The position numbers were made by a program, and so were the translations under genes. A stretch of 45,641 bases of DNA, taken from contig NZ_FUZE01000027.1 of assembly GCF_900168205.1 (NCBI RefSeq), positions 1-45,641 of the forward strand, written 5' to 3'. Below are positions 31,741 to 40,244 of the stretch, piece by piece; position 1 is the first letter of the stretch; each line of letters opens with the position of its first letter. Source of the stretch: Chryseobacterium balustinum. Its GTDB lineage: Bacteria > Bacteroidota > Bacteroidia > Flavobacteriales > Weeksellaceae. Below the pieces are notes generated by a model. It saw only the letters and a program-made list of their open reading frames with translations, was not told where the DNA came from and did no database searches.

Positions 31741-32673
31741 CTAAAAATTCACTACAATTTTCCCTACCGTTCTCCCCTTTTCCAATTCTTCATGAGCATC
31801 AGACATTTCATTAAAGTGATATGTTTTATAAATATGAGGCTTTAAAAATCCTTTTTCTAAAAGTTCAGCGAGTTTTTGCATATCATTTCCATTAGATTGA
31901 ACCATCATTGTAAATCCTTTTGCATCTACAGAAGCAGCTTTTTCTTCAACTTTTTCATTTAAACCACTTGGAATACTGATAATAGTTCCTCCTTTTTTCA
32001 GAACTTTCACAGAATGATCAATATTTTCACCACCGATAGTATCTAAAATAAAATCAAACTTTTCTTCGGAATTTTCCCAATCATAATTTTTATAATCAAT
32101 ATGTTGATCTGCTCTTAAACTCAAAACAAATTCTTTGTTTTTGGCAGATGAAGTTCCGGTTACAGAGGCTCCCAAATATTTTGCAATCTGAACGGCAAAA
32201 TGCCCCACTCCACCTGATGCTGCATGAATTAAAACGTTTTGACCTTCTTTTAGTTCAGCTTTTTCAATTGCCTGTAAGGCGGTTAACGCTGCTAAACTTG
32301 TTGCTGCAGCTTCTTCAAAATTGATGTTTTTTGGTTTAAAAAAAATATGATTTTCAGAAGCAGTGGCAAACTGAGCATACGCTTTTCCATGTCCGGGAAA
32401 ATTAATCATTCCAAAAACTTCGTCATTCATTTTAAACTTCGAAGAATTGGTTTCAACTACAATTCCTGAAATATCCCAACCTAAAATTAATGGATTTTCA
32501 TCTTTTAATTTTTGAAAAGCTCCTTTGCCTGAACGGGTTTTTACGTCTATTGGATTGATACTTATCGATTTTACTTCAACTAAAACTTCCCCTTCTTTAA
32601 TTTGTGGTTTTTCAATTTCAGTTAACTTTAAATTTTTTGGTTCACCCGGATTTTCTAAGATAATTGCTTTCAT
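31741..32673 (-). CDS. Zinc-free MDR-family NADP-dependent oxidoreductase
   Basis: A 310-residue medium-chain dehydrogenase/reductase of the quinone oxidoreductase type. The GroES-like N-terminal half ends with SINPIDVKTRSG and LGWDISGIVVE. The Rossmann half has the NADPH loop HAASGGVGHFAVQIAKYLGA (about 150-170) and the late GKIVVNF end. No catalytic or structural zinc ligands are seen. Such enzymes reduce quinones, enones or aldehydes; the substrate is unknown. Gaps of 26 and 35 bases to its neighbours put it inside the minus-strand operon. Confidence 0.9.
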   Translation of the reverse strand: MKAIILENPGEPKNLKLTEIEKPQIKEGEVLVEVKSISINPIDVKTRSGKGAFQKLKDENPLILGWDISGIVVETNSSKFKMNDEVFGMINFPGHGKAYAQFATASENHIFFKPKNINFEEAAATSLAALTALQAIEKAELKEGQNVLIHAASGGVGHFAVQIAKYLGASVTGTSSAKNKEFVLSLRADQHIDYKNYDWENSEEKFDFILDTIGGENIDHSVKVLKKGGTIISIPSGLNEKVEEKAASVDAKGFTMMVQSNGNDMQKLAELLEKGFLKPHIYKTYHFNEMSDAHEELEKGRTVGKIVVNF

Positions 32674-32699
32674 ATTTTAATTTTAGATTGGTTTAAATT

Positions 32700-33287
32700 T
32701 TATACTTCTGTAAATAATATTTGCTTAAATGCTTCTGAAGCAAGATGTACCTGAACCGACCAATCATCTGCTGCATCGCTTCCGGCATCATCAGAAATAT
32801 ATTTTAAACATAGAAATGGAATATTTTCCTGCATCGCAATCAACGCTAAAGGATAAGCTTCCATATCGATAACATTGTATTCTGTATTGATGTGATTCAT
32901 CTCAAAACTGTCACCACTTCCACAAATTCCTTCTTTCAGATGATCCATTTTCAGTCCGTTTTCCAAAATTATAGGAATACCTGAAAGTGGAGTCTCAAAT
33001 TTCTTAAAACCCAAACCTTGGGCGTCCATATCTCTCTGGATAAATTTTGTACAACAAATTACGTCTCCTTTTTTAAAGCCGTATCCTCCTGCTGATCCCA
33101 TATTGATAATCAGTTTTGGTTTTTTTTCGTGAATAGCTTTTGTTAATGCAATGGCTGCATTTACTTTTCCTATTCCGGTAATTAATTTTCGGGTGTGATC
33201 AAATACTTTTCCTGCTTCGTAATCTAAGGCAAAAACAAAAAGAGTTTCGGAAATCGGATAGCTCAATTCTTTATTTAATGTAATCAT
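32700..33287 (-). CDS. MTA/SAH-type nucleosidase
   Basis: A 195-residue phosphorylase-superfamily protein, probably a purine nucleosidase of the MTA/SAH type. It has the opening strand of the fold, the ribose-binding INMGSAGGYGFKKGDVI, and the base-recognition end VIDMEAYPLALIAMQENIPFLCLKYISDDAGSDAADDW with the conserved ME pair and final D. It is shorter than typical MTAN enzymes (about 230 residues); the N-terminal strand-loop region is reduced. Substrates could be methylthioadenosine or another nucleoside. It sits 14 bases downstream of the DsbA-like gene. Confidence 0.82.
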   Translation of the reverse strand: MITLNKELSYPISETLFVFALDYEAGKVFDHTRKLITGIGKVNAAIALTKAIHEKKPKLIINMGSAGGYGFKKGDVICCTKFIQRDMDAQGLGFKKFETPLSGIPIILENGLKMDHLKEGICGSGDSFEMNHINTEYNVIDMEAYPLALIAMQENIPFLCLKYISDDAGSDAADDWSVQVHLASEAFKQILFTEV

Positions 33288-33295
33288 GAAGTTAT

Positions 33296-33308
33296 ATTAT
33301 GTTAAATT
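33296..33308 (-). repeat. 13-mer AATTTAACATAAT, copy 4
   Basis: An exact copy that overlaps the stop codon of the DsbA-like gene and ends 8 bases before the nucleosidase ATG. It shares AATTTAACATAATAT with copy 2 and stands at nearly the same distance from the start codon. Confidence 0.6.
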
Positions 33309-34000
33309 GAACAACCATCTGCATCACAAGAAAGATTGTTTTGCGTATTATCTTTAAAAGGAACAACCGTTTCTTCGTAAGTTTGTGTCAGGGCATTTTT
33401 TAAAACTTCTGCAGGTTGTGCGCCCGACACGCCATATTTGCCATTCAGAATAAAAAATGGAACGCCTGAAATTCCATTGTTTCTGGCTTCCAAAATGTCC
33501 TGATTGATTTCGTAATCAAATTCTTCAGACTGTAATAATTTTTTTGTTTCTTCAGCGTCAATGCCCAAAGAGACGGCCAAAGAAACAAGCGTATCAATGT
33601 CGCCCACATTTTTCCCATCCAGAAAATGAGCTTTAAACAACTCCTCCTCCATTTCTGAAGATTTGTTATATTTTTTAGCTAAATGAAGAAGTTTATGAGC
33701 CGTAAACGTATTGGTAATCAAAGCTTTTTCGAAATTGAAATCTATTCCTGAAGCTTTTCCCATCTGTATCACCTGATTAGTCATTTGTTTTGCCTGTTCT
33801 TCCGGGAAACCTTTTTTCTCTCTGAAATATTCTGCCGTTGTTTTTGTTTCAGAATGCTCTAAAGTCGGGTCTAGCTGAAAGCTCTTCCACTCTATTTTTA
33901 CTTCATCTTTGAAAGGTAAAGTTTCTAAAGCCTGTTCAAAATTTTTCTTTCCAATATAACAAAACGGACACATCACATCCGACCAGATTTCTATTTTCAT
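33302..34000 (-). CDS. DsbA/FrnE-like dithiol oxidoreductase
   Basis: A 232-residue thioredoxin-fold protein of the DsbA/FrnE group, cytoplasmic (no signal peptide). The active site is CPFC in WSDVMCPFCYIGKKNFEQAL at residues 10-13, the cis-proline segment is NGISGVPFFILNGKYGVSGAQP, and a C-terminal CDADGC pair could be metal or redox active. I choose ATG 34000 (MKIEIWSD); the frame is open to 34027 but that would reach the MFS stop. FrnE-like proteins are implicated in disulfide chemistry or oxidative stress in other bacteria. It is second in the operon. Confidence 0.9.
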   Translation of the reverse strand: MKIEIWSDVMCPFCYIGKKNFEQALETLPFKDEVKIEWKSFQLDPTLEHSETKTTAEYFREKKGFPEEQAKQMTNQVIQMGKASGIDFNFEKALITNTFTAHKLLHLAKKYNKSSEMEEELFKAHFLDGKNVGDIDTLVSLAVSLGIDAEETKKLLQSEEFDYEINQDILEARNNGISGVPFFILNGKYGVSGAQPAEVLKNALTQTYEETVVPFKDNTQNNLSCDADGCSI

Positions 34001-34027
34001 TTTATTATTTTTATTTAAATGTATCAA

Positions 34028-35218
34028 TTATTTTTCAGTATTAATTTTTTTTCCGGCAAATAAAATATGTGCAATCAAAGCCAGCAATCCCATTGTAATT
34101 CCGACAAAACAAACGCCTTCCCATTGTGCATATTGCCATGCCAAAGAAGCGAAAAAAGTTCCAAGTGAACCACCAATAAAATAAGAAACCATATAAACAG
34201 TATTTAAACGATTTACGGCATTGGTTTTCAGTGAAAAATAATTGGTTTGATTCATAATATGACTCGACTGCACCCCGAGATCAATAAGAATTACCCCGAT
34301 AATCAATCCCCAATATGTATTTCCTGCAAAATAAGTGAATCCCCAACTTCCGATCAGGATTAAAAGAGCATATAAAATAATACGGTTGATACTCATTCTA
34401 TTTTGTAAACTTCCCACTTTTGCCGCTGCCAAAGCTCCTACAGCTCCTGCCAAACCAAAACTTCCCACAACAGAAGCTCCTACTTCAAAAGGCGGTCTTT
34501 CCATGTGAAAGACCAAGGTTGTGAACAAGGCGCACATCGATCCGAATGCCATTGCTCCACGAAAAGATGCCAACTGCAAAACGGGTTGCGTTTTTGCCAA
34601 TTGCAGTACAGAATTCATGAGTTCAAAATAAGTTCCTCTGAAATTTAGCTGTAATTCCGGAAGCATTTTATACACAAAAACCCAGACTAAAAGCATTAAA
34701 CCTGCAGCAATTCCAAACATAGATCTCCAGCCCCAAAGTTCACCTACGATTCCACCTACAAAACGGGAAAGTAAAATTCCTAATAACAATCCCGAAACAA
34801 CCAATCCGATATTGGCTGCTTTGTCTTTTTCTAAAGATAATTCGGCAGCGATGGGAACAAATAATTGAGGAATTACCGAAGTCGTTCCAATCAATAAACT
34901 TGCAGCGTACAGCATCCACAATTCTGTGGCAAATGTCATCCACAAAAGTGCAGCGAAAACTAAAACTAGATCGATTAAAATTAATTTTTTCCTTAGAAAT
35001 TTGTCGCCTAAAGGAACAATTAGCAGTAAACCAAAAGCGTAACCGAGCTGTGTAAGTACAGAGATTTTTCCTGCCGCACTTTCACTTACCGAAAAATCTT
35101 TTGCAATAAGTCCCAACAACGGTTGGTTATAATAATTATTGGCAACGACAAGGCCTGAAATAATTGACATTGACCAAATTACAGTTTTGGAAATGCCTGA
35201 TTGAGTAGAATTGAGCAT
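34028..35218 (-). CDS. MFS transporter, DHA1-like
   Basis: A 396-residue major facilitator with twelve helices. The loop 2-3 signature appears as YAFGLLLIVPLGDKFLRKKLILIDLVLVF, and the first helix region SGLVVANNYYNQPLLGLIAKDF is typical of the YgaY/NepI-like sugar or drug exporters. The substrate is unknown. It is the first gene of the minus-strand run, and its ATG is 170 bases from the divergent beta-lactamase-fold gene. A TATCTTTA box (35269-35262, one base off consensus) could be the operon promoter. Confidence 0.9.
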   Translation of the reverse strand: MLNSTQSGISKTVIWSMSIISGLVVANNYYNQPLLGLIAKDFSVSESAAGKISVLTQLGYAFGLLLIVPLGDKFLRKKLILIDLVLVFAALLWMTFATELWMLYAASLLIGTTSVIPQLFVPIAAELSLEKDKAANIGLVVSGLLLGILLSRFVGGIVGELWGWRSMFGIAAGLMLLVWVFVYKMLPELQLNFRGTYFELMNSVLQLAKTQPVLQLASFRGAMAFGSMCALFTTLVFHMERPPFEVGASVVGSFGLAGAVGALAAAKVGSLQNRMSINRIILYALLILIGSWGFTYFAGNTYWGLIIGVILIDLGVQSSHIMNQTNYFSLKTNAVNRLNTVYMVSYFIGGSLGTFFASLAWQYAQWEGVCFVGITMGLLALIAHILFAGKKINTEK

Positions 35219-35356
35219 GAAAATTTAAGTTTGAAAATCTCCTTTAATGAGAAAACTTAAGTAAAGATAGTGATTAACAGATTATTTCTAATAGGTGCGT
35301 ATTAAAAAAATAGTAAATGTAAAAGATTTTAATAGCAATAAAAACATTCAAAAATG

Positions 35357-35364
35357 TATATTTG
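35357..35364 (+). promoter_or_regulatory. TAnnTTTG box for the beta-lactamase-fold gene
   Basis: TATATTTG, 24 bases before the ATG. The -7 form is exact; no -33 TTG is evident at the expected distance. Confidence 0.5.
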
Positions 35365-35388
35365 AAATTCTAAAAAATTCACAGAATA

Positions 35389-36432
35389 ATGATTTCAAAA
35401 AAGATAATTTCTGCATTTCTTATTTTTTCTTTCACCGTCAATATTTTTTCACAAACTCATAAAAACTGGCAAAATAAAATTGACAGTATTATACAGATTG
35501 AGACACCTGTACATTTTAACGGAGTCATTCTGATTAATAAAAATGGGAAAACGGTTTATTCTAAAGCTTTCGGATTTTCAGAAATTGAAAATAAAACTCC
35601 GATGGAAATGAATGACCAGTTTGAAATCATGTCAAATACAAAACAAATAACATCTGTTTTAGTTTTAAAAGAAGTGGAAAAAGGAAAAATTGATCTTCAC
35701 ACTCCTATCAAAAAATATTTACCTTTTTTGAAACAAACTTGGGCAGATTCTGTAACGGTTCATCAGCTTCTGAATCATACTCATGGAATCGTGGATGTTG
35801 AAAAACCATTGGTTTTTAAGCCTGGAACTGATTTTAAATATGGAAATCTTTCGAATATACTTTTAGGAAAAATCGTTGAAAATGTATCCAAAAAAACATA
35901 CCGAAAATTAGCTGCGAAATTGTTTAAACAACTTAAAATGAATGATACGTTCTGTTATTCAGCATCGGATAAACGACATCTGGTTTTTGGCTACATCAAT
36001 AAAGAAAATAAATTTTCGAAAGTAGAAAATTCGATGATCAATGACGAAAATTTACCCGCAGACGGAGTTATTTCTACTGCACATGATTTAGTAATTTGGA
36101 ATAACCAACTTCATAAAGGTAAAATTTTAAGTGCTGCATCTTATCGATTGATGGTCTCAGAATCTGCAAAATCACAGCACGATGTTTTTGGAAAAGAGAA
36201 AATGGGTTATGGTTACAATATCAGAATTGCTGAAACCAATGGAATACAATATCTTGGTCACACAGGATTAGGCGACGGTTTTTCTTCGCTGAATATTTAT
36301 ATTCCCAAAGCAGATTTACATATTATTGTTCTTGAAAATCAGATGAATGATAACAGCGATTTGTTTTATTATACTGAAAAATTAATTAAAGATATTATTT
36401 TTGAGAGTGAGCTCGTAAAGTCTTCCCGCTAA
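35389..36432 (+). CDS. Secreted serine hydrolase of the beta-lactamase fold
   Basis: A 347-residue protein with a signal peptide (MISKKIISAFLIFSFTVNIFS) and a class C-like penicillin-binding fold. The nucleophile motif SxxK is S82-N-T-K85, the second motif is Y151-G-N153 (YSN in most relatives) and the third is H291-T-G293. Such family S12-type proteins act as D-Ala-D-Ala peptidases, esterases or rarely lactamases; resistance should not be assumed. The gene stops three bases before the convergent AraC gene, with no terminator between them. Confidence 0.9.
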   Translation: MISKKIISAFLIFSFTVNIFSQTHKNWQNKIDSIIQIETPVHFNGVILINKNGKTVYSKAFGFSEIENKTPMEMNDQFEIMSNTKQITSVLVLKEVEKGKIDLHTPIKKYLPFLKQTWADSVTVHQLLNHTHGIVDVEKPLVFKPGTDFKYGNLSNILLGKIVENVSKKTYRKLAAKLFKQLKMNDTFCYSASDKRHLVFGYINKENKFSKVENSMINDENLPADGVISTAHDLVIWNNQLHKGKILSAASYRLMVSESAKSQHDVFGKEKMGYGYNIRIAETNGIQYLGHTGLGDGFSSLNIYIPKADLHIIVLENQMNDNSDLFYYTEKLIKDIIFESELVKSSR

Positions 36433-36435
36433 AAT

Positions 36436-37353
36436 TTAATTAAAAGATTTCCTAAATTCTAAAGGCGAAATATCAGTTTTGGATTTAAATAATTTATTAA
36501 AAGATTGTGAATGTTCAAAGCCTAATTCGTAAGCAATTTCACTTACAGTAAGATCGGTTGTTGACAATTTTTCTTTGGCTTTTTCTATCAGTTTTTCGTG
36601 AATGATCTGTTGGGTCGTTTGTCCGGTTAATGATTTCAGCAGACTACGCATATATTGAGGCGACATATTCAGCTTTTCTGAGAGAAACTGAACACTTGGC
36701 AATCCTTGTTCTTTTATATCATCACTTTCAAAATAATCATTAAGAAGATTTTCCAGTTTTTCTAAAAACTGATGATGCGCTTTGTGGCGTGTAATAAACT
36801 GACGCTGATAAAAACGCTCAGAATACTTGAGAAGTGTTTCGAGTTGGGAAATTATAATATTTTGGCTGAATTTATCAATATTTGTCTGATATTCCTGCTT
36901 GATATTCTCGATAATCTGCTGAATTTTTATTTCTTCATCTTCAGATAAAAATAAAGCTTCATTTACAGAATAATCAAAAAACTCATATTTTTTGATCGCA
37001 GAAGCCATGGGTGTATTCCAAAGAAAATCCGGATGAATCATCAGCATCCATCCGGAAGGATTTTTACCTTGTTCTTCTCTTATTACACTTAAAATTTGAT
37101 GTGGCGCCATACAAAACATTACGCCTTCATCAAAATCATAATCCTGTTGCCCATATCTGTATTTGTGAGTCATATCTCTTTTTACAGAAACCATATAAAA
37201 ATCAAACATTAAATTTTGTCTACCAATTACTAACGTTTCTGCCATATCTTCAAAATTAATCACACTAATTAGTGGATGTTTTGGCTTTGGTAAACCTCGC
37301 AATGTATGAAATTCGGAAATGGTTTTTAATCTTATCGGTTGATTATCAGACAT
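36436..37353 (-). CDS. AraC-family regulator, paralogue 1
   Basis: A 305-residue regulator. The start at 37353 (MSDNQPIRLKTISEFH) gives the same length as paralogue 2; the frame is open to 37389. The N-terminal cupin-like sensor half (about 1-160) diverges from paralogue 2. The C-terminal DNA-binding half has two HTHs (PSVQFLSEKLNMSPQYMRSLLKSLTG, then LTVSEIAYELGFEHSQSFNKLFKSKTDISPLEFRKSF) and is almost identical to the paralogue over its last 50 residues. It follows the extended SDR gene by 54 bases and probably controls the SDR genes beside it. Confidence 0.92.
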   Translation of the reverse strand: MSDNQPIRLKTISEFHTLRGLPKPKHPLISVINFEDMAETLVIGRQNLMFDFYMVSVKRDMTHKYRYGQQDYDFDEGVMFCMAPHQILSVIREEQGKNPSGWMLMIHPDFLWNTPMASAIKKYEFFDYSVNEALFLSEDEEIKIQQIIENIKQEYQTNIDKFSQNIIISQLETLLKYSERFYQRQFITRHKAHHQFLEKLENLLNDYFESDDIKEQGLPSVQFLSEKLNMSPQYMRSLLKSLTGQTTQQIIHEKLIEKAKEKLSTTDLTVSEIAYELGFEHSQSFNKLFKSKTDISPLEFRKSFN

Positions 37354-37407
37354 GATTGTAAGTTTTTTAGAATTTAAATCAAATTTCAAGAATAATAAAG
37401 ATACAAA

Positions 37408-38310
37408 TTATTGATGTTCAGTAAAATAAACAGAACCCTGCAAATCTTCCAGTAACGTTGGATGTTCAGGATTCCAGCCTAACGATCTTTTTGTTTCTTC
37501 GCTTGATGTTTTGTTATCTAATTTAGCAAAATGCGTAAACCATGAAAAATGTTCTGCTGCTTCTTCAGGATTAAGAGAAACAATTGGAATATTCAATCGA
37601 TCTGCAATTTGTGTGGCAATTGTTTTCAAAGGAATTCCCTGTTCTGCGACAGCGTGATATCTTGTTCCTTTTTCAAATGGTTTTTCCAAAGCCAAACGGT
37701 ATAATTTTGCAGCGTCTAACCTGTGAACAGCCGGCCAAAGATTATTTCCATCATTAATAACAGCCGAAACTCCTTTTTCTTTCGCAATTTTAATCAATAA
37801 CGGAACAAATCCGATTACATCTCCTTTCCCATGAACAGACGGAGATAATCTTACAACGGCAACTTTTACACCTTTTGCAGCTACAGCATCTGCTGCATTT
37901 TCTGTTGCAATTCTTGGATGCGGATTGTCTGCTGAAAGATCATTTTCTGTGGTAATTCCATCTTTTGAAAAAAGAGCTGTACCTGAAGTAATGATAAAAG
38001 GACGATCGGTTCCCACTAAAGTATCACCAATAGTTTCGATCACTTCTTTATCTAAAGCGCACATTTCTTCAAAACGGGTAAAATCATGGACAAATCCTAA
38101 ATGGATCACTGCATCCGAAACGGAAACTCCCGATTTTAGACTTTCAAAATCAGTTAAATCTCCACGATGCACCTCTGCGCCCGCTTCAGTTAATTTTTTT
38201 GCTGATTCTTCAGATCTCGCTAACCCTAAAACCTGATGACCAGCTGCTAATAATTCTTGTACTACAGCAGTTCCTACGAAACCTGTAGCGCCTGTAACAA
38301 ATACTTTCAT
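37408..38310 (-). CDS. Extended/atypical SDR NAD(P)-dependent reductase
   Basis: A 300-residue NAD(P)-binding epimerase-like protein. The start at 38310 gives MKVFVTGATGFVGTAVVQEL with the TGxxGxxG dinucleotide loop at residues 6-13. The catalytic YxxxK of classical SDRs is not evident, which fits the atypical NAD(P)-sensing or ene-reductase-like subgroup often placed next to AraC genes. The C-terminal part carries VHRLDAAKLYRLALEKPFEKGTRYHAVAEQGI, a common end in this subgroup. An AraC-type candidate operator lies upstream (38359-38388). Confidence 0.88.
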   Translation of the reverse strand: MKVFVTGATGFVGTAVVQELLAAGHQVLGLARSEESAKKLTEAGAEVHRGDLTDFESLKSGVSVSDAVIHLGFVHDFTRFEEMCALDKEVIETIGDTLVGTDRPFIITSGTALFSKDGITTENDLSADNPHPRIATENAADAVAAKGVKVAVVRLSPSVHGKGDVIGFVPLLIKIAKEKGVSAVINDGNNLWPAVHRLDAAKLYRLALEKPFEKGTRYHAVAEQGIPLKTIATQIADRLNIPIVSLNPEEAAEHFSWFTHFAKLDNKTSSEETKRSLGWNPEHPTLLEDLQGSVYFTEHQ

Positions 38311-38330
38311 TTTTTGACTATTATTTATGA

Positions 38331-38388
38331 TGCAAAGTTCAGTTTTCATCTGATAATCGATGTATCCAAAAAGTAGTTTGTTGTAGCC
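38331..38388 (-). promoter_or_regulatory. Candidate AraC operator and -7 box, site 1
   Basis: On the minus strand the site reads GGCTACAACAA (38388-38378), then GGATACATC (38367-38359), then AACTTTGCA (38339-38331, a -7-like box), 21 bases before the SDR ATG. The two GGnTACA half-sites are direct repeats 21 bp apart, the two-helical-turn spacing expected for AraC-type dimers. The same array stands before the other SDR gene (site 2) with identical spacing. Confidence 0.72.
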
Positions 38389-38411
38389 GAATAAATTTTA
38401 AGTTTAAAATT

Positions 38412-39329
38412 TTAATTAAATGATTTTCTGAATTCTAAAGGTGAAACCTCCGTTTTAGCTTTAAATAGTTTACTGAAAGACTGTGAATGTTCGAACCCTA
38501 ATTCGTAAGCAATTTCACTTACAGAAAGCTCGGTTGTTGACAGTTTTTCTTTGGCTTTTTCAATCAGTTTTCCGTGGATGTGCTGCTGTGTTGTCTGTCC
38601 GGTAAGAGATTTGAGTAAGCTGCTTAAATAATTGGTCGAAATATTCAGCTGTTCAGCGATCAATTGCGCACTCGGAAGCCCGTTATTGATGATATTTTCA
38701 CTTGTAAAGTATCCTTCAAGAAAGATTTCAAGCTTATCTAAAATCTGATGGTTGGTTTTCTTTCTGGTGATAAACTGCCGCTGATAAAAAGGTTCACAAT
38801 AATTGAGCAAAACTTCAATCTGGGAAATGATGATATTCTGTGTAAACTGATCAATTCCAGACTGATATTCTTGTTTTATACTTTGAAAAATTCCAATCAG
38901 GATCTGTTCTTCTTTTTCCGAAAGAAATAAGGCTTCATTTACTTTATATCCGAAAAAATCATAATTGTGAATCTTTTTTGCCAAATCAGTATTCCACAAA
39001 AAATCGGGATGAAAAGCTAGAATATAACCGGAAGGTTTCTTCTCTTGACGACTGATGTCTAAACCGACGAGTTGTCTCGGAGCAATAAAAGATACCAATC
39101 CGCCATCGTAATCATATTTTCCTTGTCCGTAAGTCATTTTTCCATGAAGGTCACGTTTCAAACCGATAAAATATAAATCCTGAATCCAGTTAATTTTTGG
39201 TTCGTCGATCTGATAATTCACCAGACTGTAATCAACCAAGCTGATTAGAGGATGTTCCGGTTGCGATAATCCTGAAATTTTATGCAGTTCAGATATCGTA
39301 TCGATGGTATATAATTTTCTTTTATTCAT
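38412..39329 (-). CDS. AraC-family regulator, paralogue 2
   Basis: 305 residues, MNKRKLYTIDTISELHKISG. The sensor half holds the cupin-like YGQGKYDYDGGLVSFIAPRQL and HPDFLWNT blocks. The DNA-binding half is closest to paralogue 1 (LIEKAKEKLSTTELSVSEIAYELGFEHSQSFSKLFKAKTEVSPLEF). The shared length and the high identity of the last 110 residues show tandem duplication. It follows the classical SDR gene by 42 bases, across a small hairpin. Confidence 0.92.
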   Translation of the reverse strand: MNKRKLYTIDTISELHKISGLSQPEHPLISLVDYSLVNYQIDEPKINWIQDLYFIGLKRDLHGKMTYGQGKYDYDGGLVSFIAPRQLVGLDISRQEKKPSGYILAFHPDFLWNTDLAKKIHNYDFFGYKVNEALFLSEKEEQILIGIFQSIKQEYQSGIDQFTQNIIISQIEVLLNYCEPFYQRQFITRKKTNHQILDKLEIFLEGYFTSENIINNGLPSAQLIAEQLNISTNYLSSLLKSLTGQTTQQHIHGKLIEKAKEKLSTTELSVSEIAYELGFEHSQSFSKLFKAKTEVSPLEFRKSFN

Positions 39330-39335
39330 AATTGA

Positions 39336-39364
39336 AAAATGAGGCAGCAGAAAACTACTGCCTC
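39336..39364 (-). terminator. Hairpin terminator between SDR and AraC paralogue 2
   Basis: On the minus strand GAGGCAGTAG pairs with CTGCTGCCTC (one U-G wobble) around TTTT, then ATTTTTC. It would end or attenuate the SDR transcript before the AraC gene, so expression of the regulator may be partly separate. Confidence 0.72.
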
Positions 39365-39371
39365 TACAAAT

Positions 39372-40211
39372 TTAGTAATCTGTTGATATACTCAGGTTTT
39401 TAAATTCTGAAATTTCCTGTTGAAGTGCAGTCAGTTTATTTCCTGCAAACTGAAATGCATCTGAACCCAACATTAAATGTACCGGCGGATTTTCCATTGA
39501 AGCAAGTTCTATCAAAACAGTTGCTGCTTTTTCAGGATCTCCAGGCTGATTTCCGTTGATTTCTTTTTCGTGAACCGTTTGAAGTTGTCTTGCTGCAGTG
39601 TATTCTTCAATTTCATTTTCAGGAGTTCTTAATGAACCGCCTGTAAGGAAATTAGTTCGGAAGTATCCGGGATAAACAACGGTTGCATGAAGACCAAACT
39701 CTTTTATTTCTGCCGCCAAAGCTTCAGTGAAACCCACTACTGCAAATTTGGTAGAACAGTAAATTCCCCAACCTGCAAAATCTCCTGTAAGTCCGGCAAT
39801 TGAAGCGATATTAATGATACGTCCGCTTTTCTGAGCTCTCAAATAAGGCATTGCTTTTCTGATAACATTCAGTGAGCCAAAAACATTGGTGTCGAAATTT
39901 TTGCGGCTTTCTTCATCAGATAATTCTTCTAAAGTTCCCAACTGGCCGTATCCTGCGTTGTTGACAATTACATTAATTTTTCCAAAATACTCAACGGTTT
40001 TCTGAATGGCTTCAGCAACATTGTTTTCATTAATTAAATCCATTTCTAAAGGAAGGAAAGATTCACTTTCAGAATTGACTGCAGTTTTAAGTTCAGCAAT
40101 ATTTCTTGAAGTTGCGGCTACAGAATATCCTTCATTCAGTAATCTTTTTACTAAGGTTAATCCTAAACCTTTTGATGCTCCGGTTACAAACCATACTTTT
40201 TTTGTGTCCAT
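39372..40211 (-). CDS. Classical SDR oxidoreductase
   Basis: A 279-residue short-chain dehydrogenase/reductase. The cofactor loop is TGASKGLG at residues 10-17, the adenine-ring motif is NNAGYG near 88, and the catalytic triad is S (NIASIAG), Y and K in YCSTKFAVVGF (about 155-162). The long C-terminal extension with a NQPGDPEKAATVLIELA segment is typical of the group that reduces small carbonyl compounds. Preferred substrate unknown. It carries the second copy of the candidate AraC operator upstream. Confidence 0.93.
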   Translation of the reverse strand: MDTKKVWFVTGASKGLGLTLVKRLLNEGYSVAATSRNIAELKTAVNSESESFLPLEMDLINENNVAEAIQKTVEYFGKINVIVNNAGYGQLGTLEELSDEESRKNFDTNVFGSLNVIRKAMPYLRAQKSGRIINIASIAGLTGDFAGWGIYCSTKFAVVGFTEALAAEIKEFGLHATVVYPGYFRTNFLTGGSLRTPENEIEEYTAARQLQTVHEKEINGNQPGDPEKAATVLIELASMENPPVHLMLGSDAFQFAGNKLTALQQEISEFKNLSISTDY

Positions 40212-40244
40212 TTTTTGATTGTTTTAATTGATTAATTTCTACAC

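Noticed and set aside
35389..36432. Beta-lactamase resistance gene
   Set aside because: The SxxK, YxN and HTG motifs show only the S12-type serine hydrolase fold; the YGN variant and sequence give no evidence of antibiotic hydrolysis.
37925..38236. Plus-strand frame of 103 codons inside the extended SDR gene
   Set aside because: It runs antisense to the conserved NAD(P)-binding domain and shows no recognisable protein features.
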